A stretch of DNA of 64,000 nucleotides. Origin: Certhia americana. Lineage: Eukaryota; Chordata; Aves; Passeriformes; Certhiidae. Position numbers and translations under genes: made by a program. The DNA is taken from NCBI GenBank assembly GCA_018697195.1, contig CM031858.1, positions 90,013,095-90,077,094 on the forward strand. The letters run 5' to 3'. Positions 38,086 through 52,761 of this stretch are shown piece after piece. Each line of letters begins with the position of its first letter. The first letter of the stretch is position 1. The notes beneath the pieces are model-generated. The model saw only the letters and a list, made by a program, of their open reading frames with translations, did not search any database and was not told the DNA's origin.

Positions 38086-41000
38086 CTCAGAGAAGTGGAA
38101 AGCAAGGATTGAAATAGCATTTGTGTACTCTAAATCTTACCTCACTGAAAGTATTTTCCTGGAGTCCTTGTGTATGCATGAAGATGTCAAACATAGGAAT
38201 TCTAGTGTTTTGTCTATAAAAATGGTCTTGCAGACTGGTGCCTAGGGTTATCCTTGCATGCTTTAATAGATGGTCATTGTATATACTAGAGGCTGGCAGG
38301 ACTCAGGCCTTTGGTCATAAATGAAGAAACAAGTTTGAAACCCACAACCAGCTGCCCAACCTCTGCAAAATCATAGGGGTTAAGTGACGCAACTGTTTTG
38401 GTTTTGGCTGTGTTTTAAGGATTGATTTTTCACAGGTATCTAACTTCCAAGCAGTGAGTGGAAAGCTTAAGTACTGTACTCTTACAGTCTTATCTCAGAA
38501 ACCCATTTATAAATCCTCGGTCTTTTATGCTCTATTTCCCTGCGTTATTCATAACTCTAATCCTTCCTTTCATCATGTGAAAACTAATGACATTTTTAAT
38601 TTCTTGTTGTGTCTTTTTTTTTTCTTTTGTAATTTCTTATGTTTTGAAAAAGAATATTGGAAAATAATTTCCATTATAGTTAGTGGGCCAGGACACCAGC
38701 TGAAGACTTCACAGGTCTCCTAAAAAGAATCAATTACATTTGCAAGTGGGGCAAAGAATGGGGATGCTTGTTTGAGTTTTGAGTTTGTGCAACATTTTTA
38801 ATTCTCACTGAAAATCCTCTTAGCCGTCTTTACAAAAATGGTGCATTTTTAAGACTCTTTGCACCTTGTCTTAATGATTTGGGACAGAAATATTTTAGCA
38901 CTTATTTTAAGTGCTTGCTTGGTTATACATGAAGCAGTGATAGCACTTCTTCCAGAAACAAGCCCACTGCATATAAAGAAAGTTGCAAAATTAGAAGGCC
39001 ATGTTCTGCTCCTCCCTCTCTTGGGAGAAATGTGCAGGGACTTTGATCTTAGCCATGTTGCCCTATTACTTGACATAACATGAGTATTTTGCAACGCATT
39101 TGTAAGAATTTATAGAAGGGCATAAATAATGATTTTTAAGAGCCATTGTCAGTTTTAATGTACATAGAACCATTTAAAAATCTAATCCAATTAACTGATC
39201 CAGAGATTGCTTCTCTGATATCCCGAACTGTTTCTCTGGATATTTAAATCAATCAAAAAGCATTTTCAGCGCTGTCTTTCAGTTAGTTTATTTTCATCCT
39301 ATCCTGATCTTCATCTAGCATTTAGGAAATTTGTGAAGTTATATTGAAATTATCAATGGTAAGACATAAAATACAAGATATATATGCTACTTCAGATGTG
39401 TTTTTAGATTGTTAAAGATGACAGTGCAAATAAAATTAACTATCATGAGAAATCTTTGAACACTTTATAGGTACCCTGTATGAACAAGACAATTCCCACA
39501 AAAACGGTATTTTTCAGCTGTGAGGGAAATTATCTTCAGTTCCTTTGGAAGAAGCTTTAGGTTTTAGGAAGACTGTTCTTCCAGAACCATATAAAAACCA
39601 TGTGAGGACATACTATAAACACCTTGTAGACATCACATGTTACCTAGGGCAGGATTGTCAGAAGAGCTCATCACTGGCACAATTTTCTTCTCAGCAACTT
39701 CAGAGGCAGCAAAAAAAAAGCAAACAGTATTTCACTGGTGTCTGGAAGTCCAGAGGCATTGAGGTATTTGGGTTACAGTAAATTATAGTAAATATTTTTT
39801 CACCAAAGAGATTAGGGTAAACTGATGCCATCTCTATCTTCCAAAAGGAGCTAGGGCATTAAACTGGCATAACAGCTGAGTACAGAAATCCAGTATCACT
39901 GCAGTATCACAGACAGAAAGCATAGCAGCAAGGGCTCTATTTAGAAGAAATCACCACAGCGTTAGGTTCAGGCATATGGAGGGGAAAAGTCAACACATCC
40001 TGTCAATATTTTCCTGGACACCATTTCATGACCCGCTAGACCATGTGTCTGATGCACCTGAGATGCAGAAGTATATATTAATTGACTTCTTCACACCTCT
40101 GTTATACAAAAGTCTCCATGACCCTTACTAAATATACCAAATTGCAAGTTAGAGCTCTTCTGGGCCCCTTCTAAGCCTTTGGAATATCAGAAATATAGAC
40201 ACCTTGAAAACTGTTAACTGAACAATTTTCTCCTCATTTAAATTACTGATTAAACAAAATCTCTGTTTTTTGCACAGAACACATAGAGCCCTGCTTTGAA
40301 TAATTTCAAATTCCATGTTTTGATAAAAGTACTGAAGCTCTTGGAATATTTTATTTCAAACTTTTGAAACCCAAAAATCTTCTTTTGCATTCTGGAGGAA
40401 CTGGAAAAATGGTGTACTCTTCTTCTCCAGTTATTTCCAAGACCCAGCTTCATCTTCTGGGACAGCTTGAAAGATAATTTGCTCTCCAGCTGAAAGATCT
40501 TGGTGGCAGGCTAGTTGTAGATGTCCACTTTTATTAGGTTTATTAATACTTGGTAATTATTCCTTATATCAGCCCGCTACTGCATCCAAAGCTACAACAG
40601 AAACATGTTAGAAATCTATTGCAGAATGATTTTGAAATTATTAATTTTTTAGGACTTTCCCTTCAAGGGAAGAAATATCTGAATGGATGCTAAAAATGGC
40701 AATGCCATCACTGTGACATCCTAAGCAAAGATCCACCTCAAAATCCACCATGCTTTTCTAGAGAAGATTGACATCAATAGAAAGGGGCAAATTTTTGTCC
40801 TGTAGAGTGAAGAGGATTTTTTGTTTGTTTGTTTGATTTCTTTTTCACTTCTTTTAAAGACAGGCTAGAGCTACATGACTCCAGCAAGTTGGTCAGAAAG
40901 CCTCTTGAAGAAAACTCACGAAGCATGTACCTCCCCTCTTCAACTGCACCCTGCTCCTGCACTGTCAGAGATGCTAATCCAAATTAGTGTGAGTACCAAT

Positions 41001-43825
41001 TAGTTAGCTTTTGGGATGTGGTGCTTTGCTCATTTTTTTCCTCTGTCATGTCATAAATAGTGCCTGTTCTCTCAGAAAGGAGAACCTGTGTGGGATATGG
41101 GCAGTGAGTTCAAGCTTTTGTGGAAAGTAAATACAGGAACTGACTAAGGGATTGTGAAAAATATATGCACTTGTTAAGTTTAATTTGAGAATAGTTGCCA
41201 TATCAGGCAGAGAAATCTCTTCCTACACTCTGCTTTTTGAACAAATGAATATTACAATACTAATTTTTTTTCAATGAAGAGTAAAAGGAACAATCTCCCT
41301 GCATAGAATGCATTTAAATACCAATTGTCTGCCAATTTTCAGCAACCTAACATTGTTAAATTGCCTTTTAATCACTCTGTTTGATATTTGATATGTAGCA
41401 GTAAAATGTTTATACTGTGAATTGTACAGTAAACCTTCAGTTTAGGAGCAAATTAATAGTCTGGAACTGTGAGAATCTGACTGTATCTGAATATTGATGA
41501 TCTCACTTTCCAAGTCTCTCTGGGATTGGGGGTGCGAGGTGTTGATCATTGCTTCTTACTGATAAGCAAAATATTTCCAGAGCGTGAAGAATTCTGTGGT
41601 GTGTGAGAAGGATAAACCATAATCTGCATCAACACACTAACTTCTCCTCTGCCATTTGCATTGAAAATCAGGTAGAAGTTATGCTAAGCTCTCTATTATA
41701 GCCTCATGTATGTGAAAGGTCTTCCCCTTCATTTGAATAAGGCCTCTTATGCATGTGAAAAAAAGCACATTTAAAAGGAAGGTTCCTTTAATTAGGGTGG
41801 CATTTAGAATTCTTAAATGTTCACTTTTTGTGATGCTAAATTGTGGAGTATTTTCAAATATGTTGTAGTAGTCATTTTCATTAGCCACTTTTATTTTTAT
41901 TTATTTTTAAAAGGAAATGACATGCTCTACAATATGGAGTGAAGGAGTAGATTAATATGACTAGCTAGATTAAGGAAAATTTAAATCAGAGTGTTTGATG
42001 AAATGTAGGAAAATGTTTAAATATAGGATTAGACTTACAATATAGAAAGCAGTCAAGGAGATCAAAAGAACTCTGTTCAGAAAGCCCTATTAAAAAGAGA
42101 GGAAAAAAAATCTATTGAGTGAATTCTTATAACTAAATGATTAAAGTGTTTTTAATATATTACATTCAATCTGACTTAAAAATAAAAATAAACAGTAAAG
42201 AATGTGCACGAAGTAGAGATTGTATTCGTTTTAGTGCAAAGACCAAGTGACTGGGCCTATGTGAAGCTGTCATAAAACACATATATGAAACTATGGAATT
42301 TAACTTAAAAGGAGTTCCCGGGAGAATAATTTTAAATCTTCCATGCAGCTTTATGGAGACAGAAGTTAACTGATTGGCATCTGTATGAATATGGATTTCT
42401 TTAAATCCATATTTGATTTTCTACACCTTAAAAAAATCAAATGTAACCTATTAAATACATCTTAAGAAAACCCTTGGAAGAACATGCTTAATCCTTTAGG
42501 GAGTCAATAGAAATGCCTCTAACTTTGGTATCATACAACTACCCAAGATCATAGGAGACACTTCCTTAGCTGTCAATGTCTTCTGTATCTCATCAATCTA
42601 GGTTTGTTTTGTCTTGTTTTGTTTTGAATTAATATTAGACTGAGTTCTTGAGTCATTGTTAACACTCCGTCTTGACAGGATCCTGCATGCTTCTTTTGCC
42701 CCCCACTGGAAATCTTTACAAGAAATGCATAGGGAACAATGTGGATTGAAATTTACTTTTCATATTATATACTAACATTTTTTCCTATTTTGATAATCTG
42801 AGACTTTAGCAGGTTTTCGTTACATAGAATAAGCAAATAGTGGACACATAAATATTGTACAGCTGCATGTGCAGCACACATCACCTGTAAAATGCATTTC
42901 CCATCCTACTGGTCTTTTGTTGGTTTAGTGCTTTAAAAAAAAAAATTAAATAAAATTTAATGTAGTGTACAACCCTTCAATGCTCACATGAACTACAGAA
43001 TTCTTTCTGGCTTGATTCCCTAGTCCTTCATTTACTCAATTAAAAATCTCTACAGAAGTGATGAGCTGCAATCAAAATGCAAAAAATTTGTATTTCAAAG
43101 TCCTATTTTAATTTGGTATGACTATTTACTAGTCAATGTGGACATCTTTTCTTAGTTTACTTTATATCCAAGTGTATTTGGTACAAATACAAAAACAAAA
43201 GATGTCATTTCATTAAGGTTCCTCCTTCCCACCCTTCCCATCAGCCCTTCCCAAGGACACTTACAGCAATGTTTTCAGATACCATCTAGAGCAAAAGTGC
43301 TGGTAGCTTGAATGTTGTTGTATGGAATGGACTCTTCTCCAGTTTCATATTAGAAGTAACTGCTATCAGTCCAAACAGATGATAATTTTTAATTAGTAAG
43401 CACTAAAGGAGATACATTCATTCCTTAGTTCAATAACTACAAAGTACAGGAGGAAGTACTTTCCCAAATACATACATATTTAAAAATATTCTTGATGAAA
43501 TCACTTTCCTATTTTTATCAAACGGGTCTCAAGCAGGATTAATTCATTGTTTCTTTTTGCTATTGCATCACAAAGGCATGGTCAATTGATTAGTTTATTA
43601 ATGCACATTGACAGTGTTTGAGGGCTGCATTCAGAGTCTGGGATGTCCTGCAATCAGACACTGGACCCTTGTGTCAGTAAAATTTCCAGTTGTTCCTACA
43701 GCAGTTTTAGTTCCACAGATTGGAGTGAATTGTGAGAATAGCTTTGTATAGAGATACCAGTACGGTACCATACACTATATTACATTCAGCAGTGCTACAC
43801 ATGGTATACTGTACTACATTCTTCA
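38086..43825. other. Gene-free AT-rich stretch
   Basis: No repeat family or exon is recognised. A partial local duplication of a 'ttacattcagcagtgct'-like block lies at about 43770-43825, just before the next CR1. Confidence 0.5.
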
Positions 43826-44348
43826 GCACTGGGGCTGCTGGTGAGGCCTCACCTTGAGTCCTGTATCCAGTTCTGGGCCTCTCAGTTTAGGAAGGATATT
43901 GAAGTGCTGGAGTGAATCTAGAGGAGGGCATTGAAGCTGGTGAAGTCTAATGAGGAGCAGCTGAAGGAGCTGGGGCTGTGTAGAGGAGGTTCAAGGGGGA
44001 CACCTTATCACTCTCTACAAGGACCTGAAAGGAGGGTGTAACCAGGTGAGGGTTTGTGTCTTCTCCCAAGTAACAAGACTGGATGAGAGGATAAAGTCTT
44101 AAGCTGTGCCAGGGGAGGTTTTGGTTGAACATCAGAAAGAATTTCTTCAAAGGAAGAGTGATTAGAAATGGGAATGGACTACGTAGGGAGGTGAGGGAGT
44201 CACCCACCATCTCTGGAGGTGTTTGAAGAAAGACTGGACATGGGACTTATTGCCATGGTTTAGTTGATATGGTGATCTCTGGTCATTGGTTAGACTCAGT
44301 GATCTCAGAGGTCTTTCCCAACCTAATTGTTTCATTGATTCAGTGATT
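43826..44348 (+). mobile_element. CR1 LINE, ORF2 C-terminus and 3' end
   Basis: The plus strand has 'ggcctcaccttgagtcctgtatccagttctgggcc', 'gaggagcagctgaaggagctggggctg', 'acaaggacctgaaaggagg', 'catcagaaagaatttcttc' and a tail 'gtgatctcagaggtctttcccaacctaattg' followed by degenerate ATTCAGTGATT units. Many small indels break the frame. The minus-strand frames of 74 and 87 codons are shadows. Confidence 0.94.
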
Positions 44349-45710
44349 TTTGCAATTCTTGTGCCCTTTGGTACCACTGTGAGCACAGCTTGGCATTGGA
44401 TCTACTATCCATCAGCTGGAAGTTGCTACTTTGCAGCAGAATGGGAGACGTGCTGCCTACAAGGTAAACAGTAACAGCAACAGCAGTGTAAGACGGTGGA
44501 AAGGAGGGGAAGAAACCTTGGAGGCCCAGAATATTAAGGAGCTCAAGAGTAGAAGAAATTAAGGTAAAAAAAAATCTGAAAAAAGCATCTCAAAAACATA
44601 GTTTGAAATAATGGAAGGTACCATGAATCAAAATAGTTAGGGGGCAAAAACTGCCAGCAGTGAAGACTTTAGACTTGGCAAGCCTGAAAGAACATGTAAC
44701 CACACAGATCTTTGAAGAAGCCACTAGGTTGGCAGTAAGTAAACTGGTTTACAGTAAGTAAACATGATCCACGTCTGTCTTACCAGCAGTCTCTTTCTGG
44801 TGCAAGCCCAAAGGCTGGCTTGCTCCTTACTTCTCTTTCTGATTCTTTGCTACTGACTTCATCAGGTTCCACTGCACATCTACAGAACTTTTGCTTTATG
44901 CTTTCCACCCTGGCAGTTGGGCAGTCTCATGATTCAGGTTTTTATTAATTCCCACCCGCAGTAAGACAAAGGGTAAAAATGAGAATTTACATTGAATATC
45001 TTTGGCATTTAACGGTCATATACATCTGAGCTGAATGCGACATACTATCACTCTATTAACTTCAAACTGTCTTGTCAGTAACTTCCTAAATTCGCATATT
45101 GACAAACATTCTTGAAAGACATGTTTAATCAATCCTGCACAGGAGAAAGGTCTTGTTACTGTGATGTGCAGTAAATACTTTAATGAAAGAAGAGATAGGA
45201 ATTTGTAGAACTAGAAACTGGAAAGAAGCTGCTAGGTGTCCAGGAATCAGGCCTGGGACAGAATATCTTCATACTGACATTAATGCTTCAACACAAAATA
45301 GAAAATGAAATGATAATAAAAGCAATATGGAATATAATCTAAAAAGAATGATCTCAGAGATAGACAAAGCAGAAACGGGATAGCAATTGAAATTTGAACT
45401 ATTGATTATTTTTCTGTAGAAATATAATCTTTTGATGTATCAGACAAAGTATTTCTGGATACAATATATTATACCAATTATCCATTTTGAAGAAGAATTA
45501 CGCCAATAAAATACAGAAGACTGCTACAGTAATCAGGAGAATGGAAAGTAAAACTGATGAAGAATGAAAGAAATGGGGCTTCTTGCCTTGACAAAATAAA
45601 GGGTAAAAGGATATAAAATGGACTGCTGCTATCCATAGGTGCAGCAGAAGGATGGAACAGCAGAAGACAGACTACAAAAAAGACCAAAGAGTGATGATTT
45701 ACATAAGCTT

Positions 45711-45727
45711 AAAAAAAAAAAAAAAAA
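45711..45727. repeat. A17 homopolymer
   Basis: Seventeen A flanked by AAGCTT on the left and AGCTTT on the right, a short dyad around the run. Confidence 0.9.
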
Positions 45728-47368
45728 GCTTTGGTCAAGGAACTGCAGGGCCATGAACAAGATTAGGAAACAGTAGGAAGTATTTTAATTACTATAGAGT
45801 AGCCAGTGGAGGAGAAGTGAGCTTGATTTTCTGAAAATCATTTCCTCTCTCCTTCCTTTGCCAAGAGGAATAATTTTTCCTGGTTTTCACCAGGACTTAG
45901 TGCAGCTACTTTCTTAGATCAATTTACATGTGGTTTATTAACTCACTTAAGACGTTCTGGCCTCTATCACAAAACAGTGTGATTCTGTGTGTTTATGTAC
46001 ATAAACTTAACAGCAGAGGCCACAAACAAATGCTGTCAGAATATGAAACCTGTGTACTACGAAAGCTCATTTGCACACAGTAAAAGGCATCTGAATCACA
46101 CAGTAGATGACTTCCATGAGGATCTCATAGTCTGCAAGGATCTTTTTGTCTACTTGCATCTCACAGTGCATTAATATTGCTGACATGGCAAATTACTCCT
46201 GACTAGAAACGATGCATTAAATTCACAACTGTAGCATATTACAAACTAAATTTTCCATGTAAATGTATCCTGAAGTTATGAGGAATCTAATGTAGACTGC
46301 ATGTGAAGGGAACTACCTCTCAGGAAAGACCTCCTATCACAAGCAAAAGGATTCCACTGAGGAAATTGTGTTGGCATACCTGGCATGTTAAGACATTACA
46401 TGGTAAACTTTGCCTTTCCTTTACAGATAAGTCTTAAGAATGAAAGTTCAGTCCTACTGTTCAATAAGTAAAGCTTAAATATTTATAGCCTGGTTCACTT
46501 TTCTATCAGAGCAGTATGAAACAGGGGTCACAACATGGTATAGCCCTTTTAATTCAAACAGTAGATATGGTATGCAGCTAATGAGCTTTCAGAAGAATTG
46601 GATAAAAACTTACACTGAATCTTAAAACTATGAAGATGATTCATAGAAGTTAGTCAAAACCTTTTACATTGTCCCACTGTAAAAGTCAAGGGATCATCTT
46701 ACAAAGTTAGCGGTTGACAGATGCAAAATGAATGAAAAATTGAATTTAGCACAGCTCTTAGCAATTTCAGGAGCTTTATTTTGAATGATACTTCAGAGGT
46801 GTAATAATGACACAAGGAAAACTTTCTTCCCTATCTGCCACACTTAGCCCAGCAGGGTGGAGCATGCAGGTAAGAAAGGAATTCTTCAAAGGAAACATTG
46901 GCTCTCAGGAGGTGTATATGTTAGCTGAGTTCATGTACAAAATCTGAACTCTACCTGCCTATAAAATAAACAAAAACATGTTAATTTTAAACAAAACTAC
47001 ATTTATCCATATCGCCCCAAGTGTAAATATGTGTTAAAACATCTCTAAAAATAGAGTTCAAAGACAAATGCCTTTCCTATGGGGATCAATGAGAGAGAAT
47101 TTCTTTTCATCTCAGTAAAACCTCAATTCAAAAGGAAGGCTGAAGCCTTTGGGGAAATACCTAAAAACAATGTTAAGATGTTTCAAAAACTGTTTTCCAC
47201 AGTTTTGAAACAAGCTCACCTGAGTTTAAATTTCTGAGGTATGACAGACCTTGTTAAGTAATTTAAAAAACAAAAGCAAAAGTAGCAATACAAACCCAGT
47301 AAAACTCTCAGATGTCTGTTTACTTTCTGTGCCTAAAAGCAAATATATACCTTCAGCATTGTTTCACT

Positions 47369-47388
47369 AAAAAAAAAAAAAAAAAAAA
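47369..47388. repeat. A20 homopolymer
   Basis: Twenty consecutive A. It is a simple repeat. Confidence 0.95.
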
Positions 47389-49994
47389 TTCTAATAGGGA
47401 ATAAACCCCACTGTTCAAGGTACTGCCTGAAGCTGCTATGAAAACCTTTTTCATACCTTCTGCACTCTTGGAAAAGTCCCTCCATGAAGTTAAGTTTCCT
47501 CCTTTGCCTCTAGACAAAGAACTACAAGTAATGAAATGAACACAGTCATTGTACCCTGAAATCACAGATATCTTCAATGCTGGGAGCACTTTAAATCACA
47601 TACTTGACTGCTATAAGACCTAAACTTTTACGAGCCAGACCCACACTCTGTGTAGTACCAGGCATGTGTCTGATGTACAGATCACTTATTCAATATTCTA
47701 AGGCACACTTATATTAATTGAGGCAGACTTACCATCGTTAAGTATGAGTTAAGTATGTTGCCTATGGATCCACTCTTCATCAGGTCCCAAAAATAGAATT
47801 TCATGAGAGAAATTTTTGTCATAACTAAATATGTTCCCTTTCATGTATGAAAACTTTCTAGACAGTTCCAAATGATTTTGCCTTGTACATACGTATAAGT
47901 CACCATTACAAGGTCCTTAGCATTTTGCTGAAACCAAAGATCAGCCTCTTCAACCCATTATATCATTCATTTATAATGCAAATTGGATGTTTTGTATTTC
48001 TACAGTAGACTTTGAGACCTGTCATCACTGTCTGACTTTATGTTATACCAGGCATTGAGTAAACATGGAAAAATGCATTATCCCTCTTTCAAACTGCTTC
48101 TAAACTAAGTAACTCTAAGAAACAATGATTTTTTTTGACTTATGCAATATCTCTCTTAGTATTTTCCAGCTCATTTCTGTTTCTTTGTTTACCTCTGACA
48201 ATACTTCTTTATCATCCTCTCTCACATACTCGTTTTCTGACAAACAGATTAATAAATACTTAACATGACAGTAGAGTTGATAATGTATAGTACTGGGCTT
48301 CATGTGAAATACAACAGACTTGAGAAATATGGTAATTGCAATTAAGACCTAAAGCCTAGCTCCCTCTGGCTTGATATTCTCCAGAAGAAGGAGATAAAAG
48401 GCTTGTCTGTATGTGTGTGGATTTTTGGAAGAAAGTCGAGTTTCCAGATACCTACTTCTCTTCCAAAGTAAATGTAATCCATATAGAAAAGCCTGAATGC
48501 CTTTTGCTCCTACACAAATTTAATGTTTTCAGCTCTTGCCGATTAGATGGTGCACTTGCTCACATTCTCTCTTCTAAAATCCATGAGTGAATGTCATAAA
48601 ATTCATATAAGCGTTTACTAAATTACTTTTTAAAGTGAAATGTATGGGGGTAAAAAACAAGATTTCACACTAAAATTACCAAAGGTGAAAAGGAAGAGAA
48701 TCTGTATTCTCCTAAAATGTCTTTGATTAAAATGTAGACTTACTTTCTTTTGAAGAAGAGAGGAATTTGATTTTGATTTTAAGCCTCCTGAAGTGTCCAT
48801 GTGTGCATCTCAACTGTAAGATATGAAAATGAAATGCAGAACAGAAGATCTAAAACAGAAAAGAATTTTAGAGCAAGATGATAATATTTCAAGAAGATAT
48901 ATATACCAGCAATTTTAAAGTGAATACTTAATTTTCTATAAAAATAAATCATTGTACTTTTGCAAAATCTCAACCGGTAAAATGGCTGAAGTTTATATAA
49001 TGATTTAAACTACTCACTGTTTGCTATAAGCACAGACAGTTTTTTCCTCTACAAATATTATGCTGGAAGTGTAAAGGAGAAAATTGCCAGGACCTATAAA
49101 GTGCATGGTTGATTTTAAGTATATCGGAGGAATTAAATATATCTGTATATGGAAAGGAAATGAAAAAGAAAAGAAATGCTCCTGTAAAGAGGATAACAGA
49201 TGGTTCCATTTGATCAGAAAGAAGGCTAGGATTTCCTTGTCTTCACTTTTTGATAATTTCTAAGAATTATTTTCCTAGTTCATTTAGCTTCTGGATGTTA
49301 ATTGTCTGATCTATACATCACTTTCTGAAGGTTTGACTTAAATAAAAGGTAAGACAAGACATCTGCTCACTATCTTTGATATTTATAAATAACTAGACAC
49401 AATATAGAATGAAGTTACTAAATTAGAAAAAAAGAAAATATGTGATAAGAAGGCAATGGCACTTGTTAAATTTACTCTTTTCCGCTTTCCTGGGTGATAT
49501 ATCACAGAAAGGTTGTCTGAGCTGTCATTGTGGCATCACTAAGAGGATGTACACAACATCTTCCATTCAAATTACCTTTCAAATCAATCACCCTCATCAG
49601 GCTGCTATCTTCATCTGATGGCTGTAGGACAAATGTTTTGGCTTATAGGTAGGAAATGTTACCATTTGAAAGAGCTCTGTGAAAGAAGGTTCTATGGTTA
49701 ATTTTGATAAATTGTGTTAGGAAAGGGCAGAAAATAATACAATTGTTGAAATCCTTCATCCAACTGGCTTGCAATTTTTGAAATTATAAAGTCTGTTCTA
49801 TACTTACTCTTCTTTTTATTTGTTCTCCAAACAGAGCAAAAAATGTGTCCCTACAAATCCTAGAAAAATACTGGGTTTTTACAAGAATGCATTATTCAAA
49901 AAAGCACTAATGTGGCATACCCTTGTACTGCTTGTAGAACTGTCTTCTGAGTCCTAAATTACTTGGTTTATCTGTAAGACTGAATTTTCCCACT

Positions 49995-49997
49995 GGT

Positions 49998-50029
<32 letters not shown>

Positions 50030-50041
50030 TTGTGTATGTGT
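49995..50041. repeat. (TG)n microsatellite
   Basis: About 47 bases of alternating TG, with a TATG interruption near the start and TTTG/TATG interruptions near the end. Confidence 0.97.
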
Positions 50042-52611
50042 AGAAAAGCGTGAGGTAAATAGCTGGGGCCGCATGAAGCCTTGTGTTATGTTCCAGTCAG
50101 ATTAAACTATAAATCAGAAGCCTTGGTATTTTAATAACACATTAAATAGTCCTATGCCCTTAGTACTGCATAATTGTGTGTTTAACAGCAGCTTCAAGTA
50201 TTTTCTGTGGTATTCTCATTTTTTATACAGTAGCTTTTTAAATGTGATAAATGATACTCAGCTTCAAATGCTTTGTAAATACTGCATGTATATTAGCAAT
50301 ATACATTTTAGAATTTTCTAATCTTGCTTTAACACATATGGTATTATCAATTACTTACAGTATTTTGATATAATGTAACATTACTTAAAAATGACATACA
50401 ATTTATACTGGATGTCACTAGCCCCTAGACTACCTTGGCACATATTTATATATTTCAGCTACAATTTATCACTTTGTGAAATATACTTTGCATAATTGAA
50501 AATAATGACACAAAAAATCATCTACTCCTATACACTGGTAGTATGATATACAATCCTGATAGCTTAGTGTACTATATGCAGTCAGTCTGCACAGCCATGC
50601 CTTTGAAATATGATTTAAAACAGAATTTATAATGTCGCAGAATTACATAAAACTGTGTGAAATTGTGCAGATAATCATTTAAATCTCCCTACATGAAAAG
50701 ATAATTGCTCCAGAAATTAGCTGTACCTGGGGTTCATTCATTTGGTCATGGCTAGTTTCTTATATAGTGATGATTTGATATTACAGCTAATTAAGATCAG
50801 GTCAGAGTTGCTGAAGGTCAGACATTAATGCACAGGATCATTGAAATGATAATTATAAACAGATTAGGAAGCTACGGTCTTTTATAAGGGGTTATTAGAT
50901 AATTACTGTGAGAGTGTACGGCTTACTGTAATAATGGATTATCGACTACTTACAGCGTTTTAAGGGTGAGAGTATATTACTTCCTCAAGGACTAAGAGGA
51001 ATAATGTTGTTGGAACTCTGTAAATAAAATAGCACCAATTGCTTTTCAATTTTCTTCTACAGAATATGTTCCCTCATTGGAATAAACTGTATCATTTTAT
51101 CTCAATGAGACTTTAAATAAGAAAGGTCTTTAATTTTTTTTTCCTTTTCAGAGATGAAAGAAGAAAATTAATTTTAAAAATAAATATTTTATTATATTTT
51201 AAGTACACAGCTAGGGCTGACAGAAGCTTTAAAGACAACAATAGAATGGTTTGGTGTTTTTGTGTTTTTTGTAGATTTTGGATAATGTTTTTTGATGCAC
51301 TTAAATTTTTTATATTTGAAATATGTTTCTTTAGTGAGTTTTGTTGTTGAAATCTTCTGTGTCCAGAGTTCAGATAGAATGGGAACATTAAACATTTTAG
51401 AATGATTCAGGGAATAGGAAAATATTAACCTGAAACTTACTGACATAACAATTGCACACTTATTGCTATGGCTTTTATTCTAACATACCCTTTCACAAAT
51501 AAAAGAAGAGAAAAAAAATAACTAAATAATAAAATACTTATTGTCTAGCTTTAGCACCTTGATCTACTACTGGTTGAACTCCATTTCATTTGGAGCTCTG
51601 TGCACCAGAGCACGACCTATAAATCAGTAAGGGGGAAGAGGACTTGAAAAGAGCTTCTGGAAAGAGAGCATCATTTAAATACTGAAGAAGACCCTCACAG
51701 AAAAATTCCAAAAGCTGCCAGTGTAAAGGAAAAGAGAAATCATTTGTGCCACCAAGGGTGACAGTGGCTATGTGACCAAAAAAGCAAAACAAGCATGAGG
51801 GACAACTGTGGGGTCTCCTTTGAAAAGAAGACTGTTTTTATTGTGTAGTCCCTCTATGCAGAACAAAAGAGATAACCTTTGGAGACACAGTACTTTATTC
51901 TCTTCAACAAAAATTGTCATATATAATAGCAGTGTTGAGTTGTAGAGGGAAAAGGTTATATTTAGCTCAATCTTTTCCACAGAGGGAGGAACAAGACAAA
52001 TGAATGTGTATCTTCCCAGGTGGGTCCCACACCTGGTTATAGAGAAGACTGGACAGGCTACAAGGGAGCTGAGTGGCACTGGCAATGGAGAAAGCAGACC
52101 AGTTACACCTGCAGAACCCTGAAAATATTTTGGCACCTACAATTCAATAAAACCAGCTAAAATCAAGAACAGAAAGGGGGCTTTCCTTGCTCACAATTAT
52201 GAGACAAGATCTCCACCATGTGATTCTTCTCAGATCTTCTGCCATCCATGGCAATAGGAGGCTTGTTATGCCCTACTGTGCCTTAGGATATGCTGCAATA
52301 CTAGGCTAGTATTTCAGCATAGGAGACAGGAAAGTCCCCTCTCTGTTTCTTGGAAAGAAGCAAGCTGGGAGGAGCTTTGAGTCATTGTTTTTTCACCTAG
52401 GAGACAAAGGCATGCATTCTACGTCATTCTTATGGAGGCCAGAATCCAATACTTTTTCCTTAAAAAATGTCAGCCTTTGCTGGATCTGAACAGATTCCTG
52501 ACCTCCACTCCTCTTAAACCCTCAAGTTTAGGCATCAAACTGGAAAAAAAGCCAGCATCTTCCCAGTTCTGCTTCTAGAAATATGCAAATATCATTCATT
52601 CACAGCAACAT

Positions 52612-52730
52612 TGAACCATAGACTCATTGAAACATCAAGGCTGGAAGGGACCTCCAAGATCCTCTAGTCCAACTGCCAGTCTAGCATCGCCCCAACAACC
52701 CCTAAACCATATTCTCAAGTGCCATGAATA
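52612..52730 (-). mobile_element. CR1 LINE, 3' terminal fragment
   Basis: Reverse-complement CR1 tail: 'catagactcattgaaacatcaaggctggaagggacctccaagatcctctagtccaac', then 'cctaaaccatattctcaagtgcca'. Only about 120 bases of the 3' end remain. An A-rich (AATAAA)n run follows. Confidence 0.93.
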
Positions 52731-52761
52731 AGATAAATAAATAAAAGGCAATAAAATAAAG
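52728..52761. repeat. (AATA)n A-rich simple repeat
   Basis: Interrupted AATAAA units abutting the 5' edge of the truncated minus-strand CR1. Confidence 0.8.

Larger units (their letters stand above)
44349..52611. other. Gene-free AT-rich stretch
   Basis: Contains A17 (45711-45727), A20 (47369-47388) and (TG)n (49995-50041). The part at about 50660-51010 is rich in TAATTA/ATTA motifs and looks less like drift DNA. The 122-codon minus-strand frame at 51768-52136 has no recognised similarity. No gene is called. Confidence 0.5.

Noticed and set aside
51768..52136. 122-codon minus-strand frame
   Set aside because: No recognisable protein family, no upstream promoter or splice pattern. Length alone is not convincing in 64 kb.
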